A DNA stretch of 11,903 bases from Moraxellaceae bacterium UBA2031 (lineage in GTDB: Bacteria > Pseudomonadota > Gammaproteobacteria > Pseudomonadales > Moraxellaceae), in the NCBI GenBank assembly GCA_002333145.1, contig DDBN01000033.1:9077-20979 (forward strand). Direction: 5' to 3'. The notes under the pieces are model-generated. The model was given only the letters and a program-made list of their open reading frames with translations, had not been told where the DNA came from and searched no databases. Both the position numbers and the translations under genes were made by a program. Below, one piece after another: positions 1-6,831 of the stretch. The stretch's first letter is position 1; each line of letters begins with the position of its first letter.

Positions 1-28
1 TTTTTTATAAGCGATTTTTAGAGTGTCA

Positions 29-832
29 TTAGCGCAGATTCAGCACATCGCGCATATCGTAAAGACCAGAAGCCTGTTGCTGCACCCAGCAAGCAGCACG
101 CACGGCGCCATTGGCGAAATTCATGCGGCTCGTTGCCACATGCCGAATTTCTACCCGCTCTCCTTCACCGATAAACATGACATTATGATCACCAACAATG
201 TCGCCACCGCGAATCGTTTGGAAGCCAATACTTTCACGGGCACGCGGCCCGGTATGGCCATGGCGTTCGTACACAGCCACCTGCTTCAGGTCGCGGTCGA
301 GCGCACCGGCAACGGCTTCGCCCATCATTAGAGCAGTGCCTGACGGAGCATCTACTTTATGTCGGTGATGCGCTTCGATAATTTCAATATCCACGGTATC
401 GCCAAAGGCTTGAGCGGCCAACTCCAATAAGCGCAGGGTTACATTGACGCCAACCGAGTAATTGCCGGAGTAAACAACACCAGCGTCTGTAGCGGCGGCT
501 TGTAGTTGTGCCTTCTGCGCGTCATCAAGTCCAGTAGTGCCAATAACGATACGCTTGCCGTGCTGCTGACATAGCGCCAAATTGGCAATGGTGGCGGCAG
601 GGACAGTAAAATCGATCAGCACATCGAAATCGTTGATGACCGCCTCAAGACTCCCCACCACTTTGACACCACAAGCGCCAATACCTGCCAGTTCGCCTGC
701 GTCGGCTCCCACCAGCGTGGAGTCCGGGCGCTCAATGGCCGCGGCCAGCGTAGCGCCTTCCTGTGCAGCAACCGCTTGTATCAATGCTCGGCCCATACGG
801 CCGCCGGCACCACTGATGGCAATTCGGGTCAT
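29..832 (-). CDS. dapB: 4-hydroxy-tetrahydrodipicolinate reductase DapB
   Basis: DapB is a cytoplasmic enzyme that reduces hydroxy-tetrahydrodipicolinate with NAD(P)H in the diaminopimelate/lysine pathway, which feeds peptidoglycan. The 267-residue product is the usual bacterial length (E. coli 273). The N-terminal Rossmann nucleotide loop GAGGRMGR is at residues 8-15. An E34-R35 pair sits where E. coli has the acidic/basic pair that lets the enzyme use both NADH and NADPH. GTTG is at 98-101, and the catalytic signature EAHHRHKVDAPSGTA is at 153-167, with H155 and K159 matching E. coli H159 and K163. The ATG at 832 is preceded on the minus strand by GAGG with 8-nt spacing. The gene lies downstream of dnaJ but beyond a terminator, so it is probably transcribed separately. 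In related genomes carA usually follows; only 28 bp remain here, so that cannot be seen. Confidence 0.97.
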   Translation of the reverse strand: MTRIAISGAGGRMGRALIQAVAAQEGATLAAAIERPDSTLVGADAGELAGIGACGVKVVGSLEAVINDFDVLIDFTVPAATIANLALCQQHGKRIVIGTTGLDDAQKAQLQAAATDAGVVYSGNYSVGVNVTLRLLELAAQAFGDTVDIEIIEAHHRHKVDAPSGTALMMGEAVAGALDRDLKQVAVYERHGHTGPRARESIGFQTIRGGDIVGDHNVMFIGEGERVEIRHVATSRMNFANGAVRAACWVQQQASGLYDMRDVLNLR

Positions 833-869
833 CTTGTCGTCCTCGGATTATTGGCAGGAGAATGGCGGC

Positions 870-898
870 ATTGTAGGGAGAGTACTCTGCCGGCACCA
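870..898 (-). promoter_or_regulatory. possible sigma-70 promoter of dapB
   Basis: On the minus strand a TACAAT hexamer (plus positions 870-875) matches the -10 consensus at 5 of 6 positions and lies about 38 nt before the dapB ATG. It falls in the short gap after the dnaJ terminator, where a promoter is needed. The hexamer 17 nt upstream (TGGTGC) is a poor -35, so the call rests mainly on the -10 and the position. Confidence 0.35.
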
Positions 899-910
899 GC
901 GCACGTCATA

Positions 911-950
911 AAAAAGCCGGATCACCCCTTTCAGGATGCCCCGGCTTTTT
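911..950 (-). terminator. Rho-independent terminator of the grpE-dnaK-dnaJ operon
   Basis: A perfect 10-bp inverted repeat, AAAAAGCCGG (911-920) and CCGGCTTTTT (941-950), flanks a 20-nt loop that may add a short ATC/GAT inner helix. Read on the minus strand, it begins 14 nt after the dnaJ stop and ends in a run of six U. The A/U symmetry means it could also work on the plus strand, where no gene is expected to need it. Confidence 0.88.
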
Positions 951-964
951 AACTAACAACAGGC

Positions 965-2098
965 TTACTTGTCGCCAAAGATGCTCATGACCGACTCAAA
1001 CCATGAGCTCTTTTTCGGCGAGTGCTTGCCGTCTTCAGCATCCATTTCCTGCTGAAACTCTCGTAGCAATTCTTTCTGGCGCTTGCTCAAGTGCACCGGC
1101 GTTTCAATAGCAACCTTGCAAATCAAATCACCCGGGCCACCGCCGCGAACTGGGCTAACGCCCTTACCGCGCAGACGGAACAATTTTGCAGTCTGTGTGC
1201 CCTCTGGAATCTTGAGTTTGACGCGGCCATTCAGTGTTGGCACCTCTAACTCACCACCTAGTGCTGCATCGGTGAAAGAAATCGGCACCTCGCAATACAG
1301 ATCCGCACCATCACGCTCAAAGATCTTGTGGTCGCGCACCTGAACCTGCACATAAAGATCGCCCGCTGGAGCGCCGTTGGCTCCGGCCTGACCTTCGCCT
1401 GAAAGACGAATACGATCACCCGTATCAACGCCTGCCGGAATCTTTACATCCAGCGTTTTGCTTTTCTCGACGCGCCCTTGTCCTGCACAGGAGCCGCAGG
1501 GATCTTTGATGGTCTTGCCACGCCCACGACAAGTCGGGCAGGTTTGCGCCATTGAGAAGAAGCCTTGCTGCACACGTACTTGGCCCTGGCCATTACAGGT
1601 ACGGCACGTATCAACTGTTGTACCCTTTTTGGCGCCCGTGCCTTCGCAGGTTTCGCAGGCGGCCAAAGTGGGTACACGAATCTGCACCTTGGCGCCTCGC
1701 ACAGCCTCTTCCAGATCGAGTTCTAACGTGTAGCGTAGATCAGCGCCACGACTGCTACGCTGCTGGCCACCGCGACCACCGCCGCCACCAAAAATATCGC
1801 CGAAGACATCGCCGAAAATATCGGAGAAATTACCGCCGCCACCGCCACCAAAGCCACCCGCGCCCATATTAGGATCGACACCGGCATGGCCATGACGATC
1901 GTAGGCAGCGCGCTTGTCTTCATCCGAAAGAATCTCGTAAGCCTCATTGGCTACTTTGAATTTTTCTTCCGCCGACTTGTCATCCGGATTGCGATCCGGA
2001 TGATGTTTCATGGCGAGCTTACGGTAGGCCTTTTTGATCTCGTCTGCCGACGCGGTCTTTGCCACACCCAGCACTTCATAAAAATCGCGTTTCGCCAT
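965..2098 (-). CDS. dnaJ: Chaperone protein DnaJ (Hsp40)
   Basis: DnaJ is the cytoplasmic co-chaperone that delivers unfolded substrates to DnaK and stimulates its ATPase. From the ATG at 2098 the product is 377 residues (E. coli 376) and begins MAKRDFYEVLG. The J domain is about residues 1-70, with HPD at 33-35. A Gly/Phe-rich linker covers about 80-113. Four CxxCxGxG zinc motifs lie at 148-155, 165-172, 187-194 and 201-208. The substrate-binding beta domains and dimerisation region follow, ending in a Phe-Gly-Asp-Lys tail. An in-frame GTG three codons upstream (2107) would add Val/Met-Thr-Pro; I prefer the ATG because it gives the standard DnaJ N terminus, although neither start has a strong Shine-Dalgarno. 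It is the last gene of the heat-shock operon, 105 nt after dnaK, and is followed by a terminator. Confidence 0.97.
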   Translation of the reverse strand: MAKRDFYEVLGVAKTASADEIKKAYRKLAMKHHPDRNPDDKSAEEKFKVANEAYEILSDEDKRAAYDRHGHAGVDPNMGAGGFGGGGGGNFSDIFGDVFGDIFGGGGGRGGQQRSSRGADLRYTLELDLEEAVRGAKVQIRVPTLAACETCEGTGAKKGTTVDTCRTCNGQGQVRVQQGFFSMAQTCPTCRGRGKTIKDPCGSCAGQGRVEKSKTLDVKIPAGVDTGDRIRLSGEGQAGANGAPAGDLYVQVQVRDHKIFERDGADLYCEVPISFTDAALGGELEVPTLNGRVKLKIPEGTQTAKLFRLRGKGVSPVRGGGPGDLICKVAIETPVHLSKRQKELLREFQQEMDAEDGKHSPKKSSWFESVMSIFGDK

Positions 2099-2135
2099 TG
2101 GAGTCACTCAGACTTGCAGATTTCAGAGACGGCAA

Positions 2136-2191
2136 CGCGGGGAAATCCCCGCGCGCCGGTTTTCAGTTTAATCGGGCCAGCAAACTGGCCC
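2136..2191 (-). repeat. two inverted repeats in the dnaK-dnaJ gap
   Basis: The 105-nt gap holds two perfect 7-bp stems: CGCGGGG/CCCCGCG (2136-2142 with 2147-2153, 4-nt loop) and GGGCCAG/CTGGCCC (2174-2180 with 2185-2191, 4-nt loop). Neither is followed by a U-run on the minus strand, so they do not look like full terminators. They more likely form mRNA hairpins between the dnaK and dnaJ cistrons that affect stability or relative expression; that role is inferred. Confidence 0.6.
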
Positions 2192-2203
2192 CTTCAAGGC
2201 GAC

Positions 2204-4120
2204 TTACTTCTTGTCGTCCTGCACTTCTTCAAACTCGGCATCTACCACGCCGTCATCCGCCGCGCCCGCTTGGGCACCCGCATCAGCGCCGCCGGCATCC
2301 TGCGCCTGTTCAGCGTAAGCTTTTTGCATCAGCGGCATGGAGGCCTGAGACAACGCTTCAGTCTTGGCTGTAATGGCTTCGTGATCACTGCCCTGAATGG
2401 CCTCTTCCAATTCCTTGATCGCGGCTTCGATTGAAGTTTTCTCTTCCTCAGTCGCCTTGTCGCCCAGATCGGTCAATGCTTTCTTTGTGGCATGCACCAA
2501 CTGGTCAGCACCATTACGGGCATTGACGAGCTCGGTGAACTTGCGATCTTCCTCTGCATTGGCTTCGGCATCACGCACCATCTGCTGAATTTCTTCATCA
2601 GACAAACCAGAGTTAGCCTTGATCACAATGCGCTGTTCTTTGCCTGTGGCCTTGTCTTTGGCGCCAACATGCAGAATACCGTTGGCATCAATATCAAAGG
2701 TCACTTCGATCTGTGGCATACCGCGTGGTGCTGGCGGAATTTCGCTGAGATCAAAACGGCCCAGTGACTTGTTCTGCGATGCTTGCTTGCGCTCACCTTG
2801 CAACACATGAATCGTCACGGCGTTCTGGTTGTCATCGGCCGTCGAGAATACCTGCGATTTTTTCGTTGGAATCGTGGTGTTCTTTTCGATCACTACGGTG
2901 GACACGCCACCCATGGTTTCGATACCCAGTGACAGTGGTGTCACGTCGAGCAACAGCACATCTTTCACATCACCGGAAAGCACAGCGGCCTGATACGCGG
3001 CACCAATGGCAACCGCTTCATCCGGATTCACGTCACGACGCGGATCACGGCCGAAGAACTCTTTCACCTTGTCCATCACCATCGGCATACGGCTCTGGCC
3101 ACCGACGAGAATGACATCGCCAATATCAGAAACCTTAAGACCTGCATCGGCCAGTGCTACCTTACAGGGCTCGATGGTACGCGCAACCAACTCTTCTACC
3201 AGAGACTCAAGTTTAGCGCGTGTAATCTTGATATTGAGGTGCTTTGGACCAGTAGCATCTGCAGTAACGTAAGGCAGATTCACTTCGGTCTGCTGCGCAG
3301 AAGACAGCTCAATTTTTGCTTTTTCAGCGGACTCTTTCAAACGCTGCAACGCCAACGGATCGTTGTGCAGATCAATGCCCTGCTCTTTCTTGAACTCATC
3401 CGCCAGATAATCAATCAGCTTAAGATCGAAGTCTTCGCCGCCGAGGAATGTGTCACCGTTGGTGGACAACACTTCGAACTGGTGCTCACCATCAATTTCG
3501 GCAATTTCAATAATGGATACGTCGAAGGTACCGCCACCAAGGTCATACACGGCAATCTTGCGATCGCCTTCTTTTTTGTCCATGCCGAATGCGAGTGCGG
3601 CCGCCGTCGGTTCATTGATGATGCGCTTAACATCAAGACCCGCAATACGACCAGCATCCTTGGTGGCCTGGCGCTGCGAATCATTAAAATACGCAGGCAC
3701 AGTGATCACCGCTTCGGTCACTGGCTCGCCGAGGTAATCTTCGGCGGTTTTCTTCATCTTCTTCAGCACTTCAGCAGAAATCTGTGGCGGCGCCTTTCTG
3801 TCGCCATCCACTTCGATCCATGCGTCACCGTTTTCTGCGCCCACAATAGTGTAGGGCACCATCTTGATGTCTTTTTGCACCACGGCGTCAGTGAACTTGC
3901 GGCCAATCAGACGCTTCACTGCAAACAGGGTGTTCTTGGGATTGGTGACTGCCTGACGCTTGGCCCCCGCACCCACCAACACTTCATTATTGGTGTAGGC
4001 GACGATGGACGGCGTGGTGCGTGCACCTTCCGCATTTTCAATAACCTTAACTTTGTCGCCTTCCATAATAGCGACGCAGGAATTGGTGGTGCCGAGGTCG
4101 ATACCGATGATCTTACCCAT
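2204..4120 (-). CDS. dnaK: Chaperone protein DnaK (Hsp70)
   Basis: DnaK is the ATP-dependent cytoplasmic Hsp70 that folds and protects proteins and, in gammaproteobacteria, helps control sigma-32. From the ATG at 4120 the product is 638 residues, the same length as E. coli DnaK. Visible features are the phosphate-1 loop GIDLGTTNSCVA (6-17), a lysine at 69 matching catalytic K70, DLGGGTFD with T198 matching the T199 autophosphorylation site, and the interdomain linker DVLLLDVTPLSLGIET. The substrate-binding beta domain follows, then a helical lid, an Ala/Gly/Asp-rich disordered stretch and a C-terminal EEVQDDKK tail. The frame is open 12 codons further upstream, but GGAGAG sits 4 nt before the ATG at 4120 and the protein then begins at the family N terminus. 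It lies between grpE and dnaJ, in the order usual for these bacteria. Confidence 0.98.
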   Translation of the reverse strand: MGKIIGIDLGTTNSCVAIMEGDKVKVIENAEGARTTPSIVAYTNNEVLVGAGAKRQAVTNPKNTLFAVKRLIGRKFTDAVVQKDIKMVPYTIVGAENGDAWIEVDGDRKAPPQISAEVLKKMKKTAEDYLGEPVTEAVITVPAYFNDSQRQATKDAGRIAGLDVKRIINEPTAAALAFGMDKKEGDRKIAVYDLGGGTFDVSIIEIAEIDGEHQFEVLSTNGDTFLGGEDFDLKLIDYLADEFKKEQGIDLHNDPLALQRLKESAEKAKIELSSAQQTEVNLPYVTADATGPKHLNIKITRAKLESLVEELVARTIEPCKVALADAGLKVSDIGDVILVGGQSRMPMVMDKVKEFFGRDPRRDVNPDEAVAIGAAYQAAVLSGDVKDVLLLDVTPLSLGIETMGGVSTVVIEKNTTIPTKKSQVFSTADDNQNAVTIHVLQGERKQASQNKSLGRFDLSEIPPAPRGMPQIEVTFDIDANGILHVGAKDKATGKEQRIVIKANSGLSDEEIQQMVRDAEANAEEDRKFTELVNARNGADQLVHATKKALTDLGDKATEEEKTSIEAAIKELEEAIQGSDHEAITAKTEALSQASMPLMQKAYAEQAQDAGGADAGAQAGAADDGVVDAEFEEVQDDKK

Positions 4121-4124
4121 GATG

Positions 4125-4130
4125 CTCTCC
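4125..4130 (-). promoter_or_regulatory. ribosome binding site of dnaK
   Basis: On the minus strand GGAGAG lies 4 nt (6 from the GGAG core) before the ATG at 4120. It decides this start over the ATG at 4156, which would add 12 residues that Hsp70 proteins do not have. Confidence 0.8.
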
Positions 4131-4142
4131 GCTAATTGTGTC

Positions 4143-4163
4143 GGGGCCGCGGCCATTGGCCCC
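4143..4163 (-). repeat. GC-rich inverted repeat upstream of dnaK
   Basis: GGGGCC (4143-4148) and GGCCCC (4158-4163) are perfectly complementary, and the interval includes the palindrome GGCCGCGGCC. In the mRNA this could form a hairpin ending 22 nt before the dnaK start codon, just upstream of its ribosome binding site. No U-run follows. Confidence 0.5.
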
Positions 4164-4213
4164 TCCCCGTAGTGTTCAGTTCGTTGCGGTTGCCCGCCTT
4201 GGGTGCTGATATG

Positions 4214-4244
4214 GCGATGCCCTTGCTAATTTCAAGGGCATCGC
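4214..4244 (-). repeat. 12-bp perfect stem-loop in the grpE-dnaK gap
   Basis: GCGATGCCCTTG (4214-4225) and CAAGGGCATCGC (4233-4244) form a perfect 12-bp stem with a 7-nt loop, starting 14 nt after the grpE stop codon. The sequence after the stem on the minus strand (catatcagc) has no U-tract, so it is not a canonical terminator. It may stabilise the 3' end of a processed grpE message or reduce transcription into dnaK; both are inferences. Confidence 0.7.
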
Positions 4245-4258
4245 GCGGTTTTGCCGGA

Positions 4259-4792
4259 TTAACCGGCTGCCACTATCACGATGGCCGGGCGCAGCAGGCG
4301 GCCATTCAGGGTGTAACCCTTGGCCAACACGTTCAGTACCGTATTTGGAGCCACATCAGCCGATGGCTGCATGGACACGGCCTGATGCAGCTCAGCATTA
4401 AATGGCTCACCTACAGGGTTTACCTGCTCGACAGCGTGCTTCTTTAATGCGTCGATAAACCCCTTGTGCGTAAGCACGATACCGTCACGCAGCGCCTTAT
4501 TGGTCTCAGTTTCTGGGGATGCGTCTAAAGCGCGCTCCAAATTATCGACCACATCAAGCAAACTGCCGGCGAACTTCTCCAGTGCGAACTTGTGCGCATT
4601 GATCACATCACGCTCAGCGCGCTTATGAATATTCTGGATTTCTGCCTGGGCACGGAGTTGGGTATCGCGTACCTCAGTCTCCAGCTCAACGACGCGTGAT
4701 GCCAGATCCTGCTCAGGAACATCGGTATCAAGAAACTCAGGAGTATCAGACTCAGGAATAGGAGTAGATTCGGGTTGTTCGTGCTCTGACAT
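4259..4792 (-). CDS. grpE: Nucleotide exchange factor GrpE
   Basis: GrpE is the dimeric cytoplasmic exchange factor that releases ADP from DnaK and acts as a thermosensor. The product is 177 residues, slightly shorter than E. coli's 197, mostly because of the variable acidic N terminus (residues 1-30, rich in Glu, Pro, Asp). A long charged coiled-coil helix (about 30-90) precedes the compact beta domain, which ends in the family hallmark with VLAKGYTLNGRLLRPAIV near residues 155-172. The ATG at 4792 has GAGG 5 nt upstream on the minus strand. It is first in the heat-shock operon, about 33 nt below the predicted transcription start of a sigma-32 promoter. Confidence 0.96.
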   Translation of the reverse strand: MSEHEQPESTPIPESDTPEFLDTDVPEQDLASRVVELETEVRDTQLRAQAEIQNIHKRAERDVINAHKFALEKFAGSLLDVVDNLERALDASPETETNKALRDGIVLTHKGFIDALKKHAVEQVNPVGEPFNAELHQAVSMQPSADVAPNTVLNVLAKGYTLNGRLLRPAIVIVAAG

Positions 4793-4831
4793 GACCGCCT
4801 CAGACCTGTAGATAAGTGGAAACCGCTTACA

Positions 4832-4860
4832 ATTTGGGGATTAGTCACGCTATTTCAAGG
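4832..4860 (-). promoter_or_regulatory. sigma-32 heat-shock promoter of grpE-dnaK-dnaJ
   Basis: Read on the minus strand, CCTTGAAA (plus 4853-4860) is a full sigma-32 -35 element and CCCCAAAT (plus 4832-4839) is close to the CCCCATnT -10. They are separated by 13 nt, within the accepted 13-15 range. Transcription would begin near 4825, about 33 nt before the grpE ATG. This is the expected control for the operon and the only such match I found ahead of it. Confidence 0.9.
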
Positions 4861-5037
4861 GCTTCGCGCTGCGGGAAATATTTTTGGCGGGAAAGAGGCC
4901 ATCATCCCAGCGCTTTAAATAAGCAGCGGATCACCATGACCTATCGCTCAATCGGTGCTTTTATAGGCCGTCCAATGCAATTCAACCCCTGATTTTCTGA
5001 TGCTCGCACCCTGATACTAAGTCGTGCGTAAAGTGGC

Positions 5038-5066
5038 TTATAAAGATCCGCAACATCCCCTATGAT
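5038..5066 (+). promoter_or_regulatory. probable sigma-70 promoter of recN
   Basis: TATGAT (5061-5066) matches the -10 consensus at 5 of 6 positions. TTATAA (5038-5043) is a weak -35 at 17-nt spacing. The -10 abuts the LexA box, so bound repressor would block polymerase. Predicted transcription would start near 5073, giving a leader of about 24 nt. Confidence 0.55.
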
Positions 5067-5085
5067 ACTGTCATTACGGACAGCC
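5066..5085 (+). promoter_or_regulatory. LexA (SOS) box upstream of recN
   Basis: TACTGT-N8-ACAGCC contains the exact CTGT (5068-5071) and ACAG (5080-5083) half-sites at the 8-nt spacing used by gammaproteobacterial LexA. It begins at the last base of the probable -10 and ends 11 nt before the recN ATG. recN is a classic SOS gene, so position and target agree. I see only this one box, whereas E. coli recN has more than one. Confidence 0.85.
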
Positions 5086-5096
5086 TATAGCCTGCC

Positions 5097-6755
5097 ATGC
5101 TCACTCATCTCAAGATTCGTGATTTCGCCATCGTCGCCAGCCTGGAACTGGATTTCCGTGCGGGCTTTACCGTCATCACCGGTGAGACCGGGGCGGGTAA
5201 GTCCATCCTTATGGATGCACTGGGCCTGTGCTTGGGCGACCGGGCGGAAGCGGGACTGGTTCGAGCGGGCGCCGAGCGGGCCGAGGTCAGCGCCGGCTTT
5301 GATCTCCAGCGCCACGAGGTAGCCCGTGAATGGCTGCGTGAACGGGAACTGGATACCGGTGATGAGTGCTGGCTGCGCCGCACGATCAGTGCCGATGGTC
5401 GTTCGCGTGCGTGGGTCAACGGCAGTCCGACCACGCTGGCCGATGTAAAAGCACTGGGTGAGATGCTTATCGACATCCACAGCCAACACGAGCATCAGTC
5501 GCTACTAAAGAAAGAGAATCATCGCCACCTGCTGGATGGCAACGCCGGCCTCACCACCGATGCTCGCCTGTTAACCAGCCAATGGCAGCAATGGCAGCGT
5601 ACCGCAAAGGAACTGACCACCCTATTACGTGAAGGCGACCGTCAGCGTGAGCGACTGGCCCTGCTAACGCACCAGCGCGATGAACTCAATGCGTTAGGCT
5701 TGGCGAACGGCGACTACGAAGCACTGGAGCATGAGCACGATGCCTTGGCCAATCTCGGCACCTTGCTACAGAACGGCGATATTGCGCTGGATCGTCTCAC
5801 CGAAAGTGACACGGATAATGCAACCCGCAGCGTACAGCAGGCATTGAAAGCGCTCGAAGGTGAGCGTCACCGTCATCCAAAGCTCGATGCCGTGGCTGAA
5901 CTACTGGATTCTGCGCTTATCCAAATCCGCGAAGGCGCCAGCTCACTGCGCCACTACTTAGAAAGCCTGGATGCCGATCCGGCTCGTCTAACCTCTCTGG
6001 AGGATCGCCTTACGGCGGTGCACCAACTGGCACGCAAGCACCGTGTGCAGCCTACCGAACTGCCTGCACTGCAACAGTCGATGGCCGAGGAGCTCGCTCA
6101 ATTGCAGCGCGCCCAAGACCTTGAAGCACTGACGCAGGAAGTGAAGGCACTGGAGCTGCTCTACCTGAAAACAGCGAAATCGCTACGCGCCACGCGCCAG
6201 AAAGCCGCCACACAATTAGGTACCGACGTCATGGTGCGGCTGCAGATGCTCGGCATGAGCAATGCTCGCTTTGATGTCGTCCTGACACCGCTCGACAAAC
6301 CGGCCGCACACGGCCTCGACGATATCGAGTTTCTGATCAGTGCTAATCCAGGACAGCCGCTGAAGCCGCTGGCCAAAGTCGCTTCCGGTGGCGAACTGTC
6401 TCGCGTGTCATTAGCCATTCAGGTTGTGAATGCCAAGCACTCCCCAGTCCCTGCCATGGTCTTTGACGAAGTGGATGTGGGCATTGGTGGCGGCATTGCC
6501 GAAGTGGTGGGTCGCCTGCTGCGCGAACTCGGCGAATATGCGCAGGTCTTCTCAATCACGCATCAGCCGCAAGTCGCAGCTTTGGGGCATCAGCACCTGC
6601 GCGTGGAGAAGTTTGTGCAGGACGGCTACACCTCCAGCCGCGTCCGTGAGCTTGCACATGACGAACGTATCGAGGAAATTGCTCGTATGTCGGGCGGCAT
6701 CACTATCACTGACGAAACCCGCAAACATGCGGAAGCTATGCTCGCCAGCACCTGA
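5097..6755 (+). CDS. recN: DNA repair protein RecN
   Basis: RecN is an SMC-like cytoplasmic ATPase that helps recombinational repair of double-strand breaks. The 552-residue product matches E. coli (553). The Walker A motif GETGAGKS is at 29-36, and the Q-loop region with DIHSQHEHQSLL follows at about residues 124-135. The middle (about 150-370) is a long coiled-coil arm rich in Leu, Glu, Arg and Gln. The ABC signature ASGGELSR is at 429-436 and Walker B MVFDEVDVG at about 454-462, followed by the switch THQPQVAA. The ATG at 5097 gives the standard N terminus (MLTHLKIRDFAIV), although its Shine-Dalgarno is poor. An SOS box covers its promoter. The C terminus ends Leu-Ala-Ser-Thr, not the LAA-type degron described for E. 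coli RecN. It is divergent from grpE. Confidence 0.97.
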   Translation: MLTHLKIRDFAIVASLELDFRAGFTVITGETGAGKSILMDALGLCLGDRAEAGLVRAGAERAEVSAGFDLQRHEVAREWLRERELDTGDECWLRRTISADGRSRAWVNGSPTTLADVKALGEMLIDIHSQHEHQSLLKKENHRHLLDGNAGLTTDARLLTSQWQQWQRTAKELTTLLREGDRQRERLALLTHQRDELNALGLANGDYEALEHEHDALANLGTLLQNGDIALDRLTESDTDNATRSVQQALKALEGERHRHPKLDAVAELLDSALIQIREGASSLRHYLESLDADPARLTSLEDRLTAVHQLARKHRVQPTELPALQQSMAEELAQLQRAQDLEALTQEVKALELLYLKTAKSLRATRQKAATQLGTDVMVRLQMLGMSNARFDVVLTPLDKPAAHGLDDIEFLISANPGQPLKPLAKVASGGELSRVSLAIQVVNAKHSPVPAMVFDEVDVGIGGGIAEVVGRLLRELGEYAQVFSITHQPQVAALGHQHLRVEKFVQDGYTSSRVRELAHDERIEEIARMSGGITITDETRKHAEAMLAST

Positions 6756-6775
6756 GCACGCTTCATACACGACAC

Positions 6776-6805
6776 AGCATTGAACAACTTAGCATTGAAC
6801 AATGC
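6776..6805 (+). repeat. tandem 12-nt direct repeat with dyad, between recN and the cyclase gene
   Basis: AGCATTGAACAA occurs at 6776-6787 and again at 6791-6802, a 15-nt pitch. The second copy is part of a near-palindrome GCATTG-AA-CAATGC (6792-6805). The 2-nt centre is too tight for a good RNA hairpin, so a protein-binding site is possible; this is inferred from form and position alone, 27-56 nt before the start codon of the cyclase gene. Confidence 0.4.
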
Positions 6806-6831
6806 GGCTCAGCCATGGCGACAAGGGAATC

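Larger units (their letters stand above)
4793..5096. other. grpE-recN divergent intergenic region
   Basis: This 304-bp gap separates two divergent stress genes. The side near grpE (4832-4860) holds a sigma-32 promoter and the side near recN (5038-5085) a LexA-covered promoter. I see no convincing gene, RNA or repeat in the middle (4861-5037). The only small frame with an ATG, from about 4936, encodes 18 residues and has no support. nadK, which lies between grpE and recN in E. coli, is absent here. Confidence 0.8.

Noticed and set aside
1..28. A/T-rich stretch after dapB as a terminator or carA promoter
   Set aside because: Too short and without an inverted repeat or a -35/-10 pair; the next gene is outside the window.
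1886..2434. A 182-codon plus-strand frame spanning the dnaJ start and dnaK end
   Set aside because: It runs across two real genes and their gap on the opposite strand, and the translated product resembles no protein I know.
3239..4135. A 298-codon open frame on the plus strand, antisense to dnaK
   Set aside because: Long antisense frames over Hsp70 genes are a known by-product of codon bias. It has no recognisable domain, and the opposite strand encodes a full DnaK.
5085..5495. A 136-codon minus-strand frame inside recN
   Set aside because: It lies opposite the conserved Walker A region of recN and ends next to the recN start; a shadow frame.
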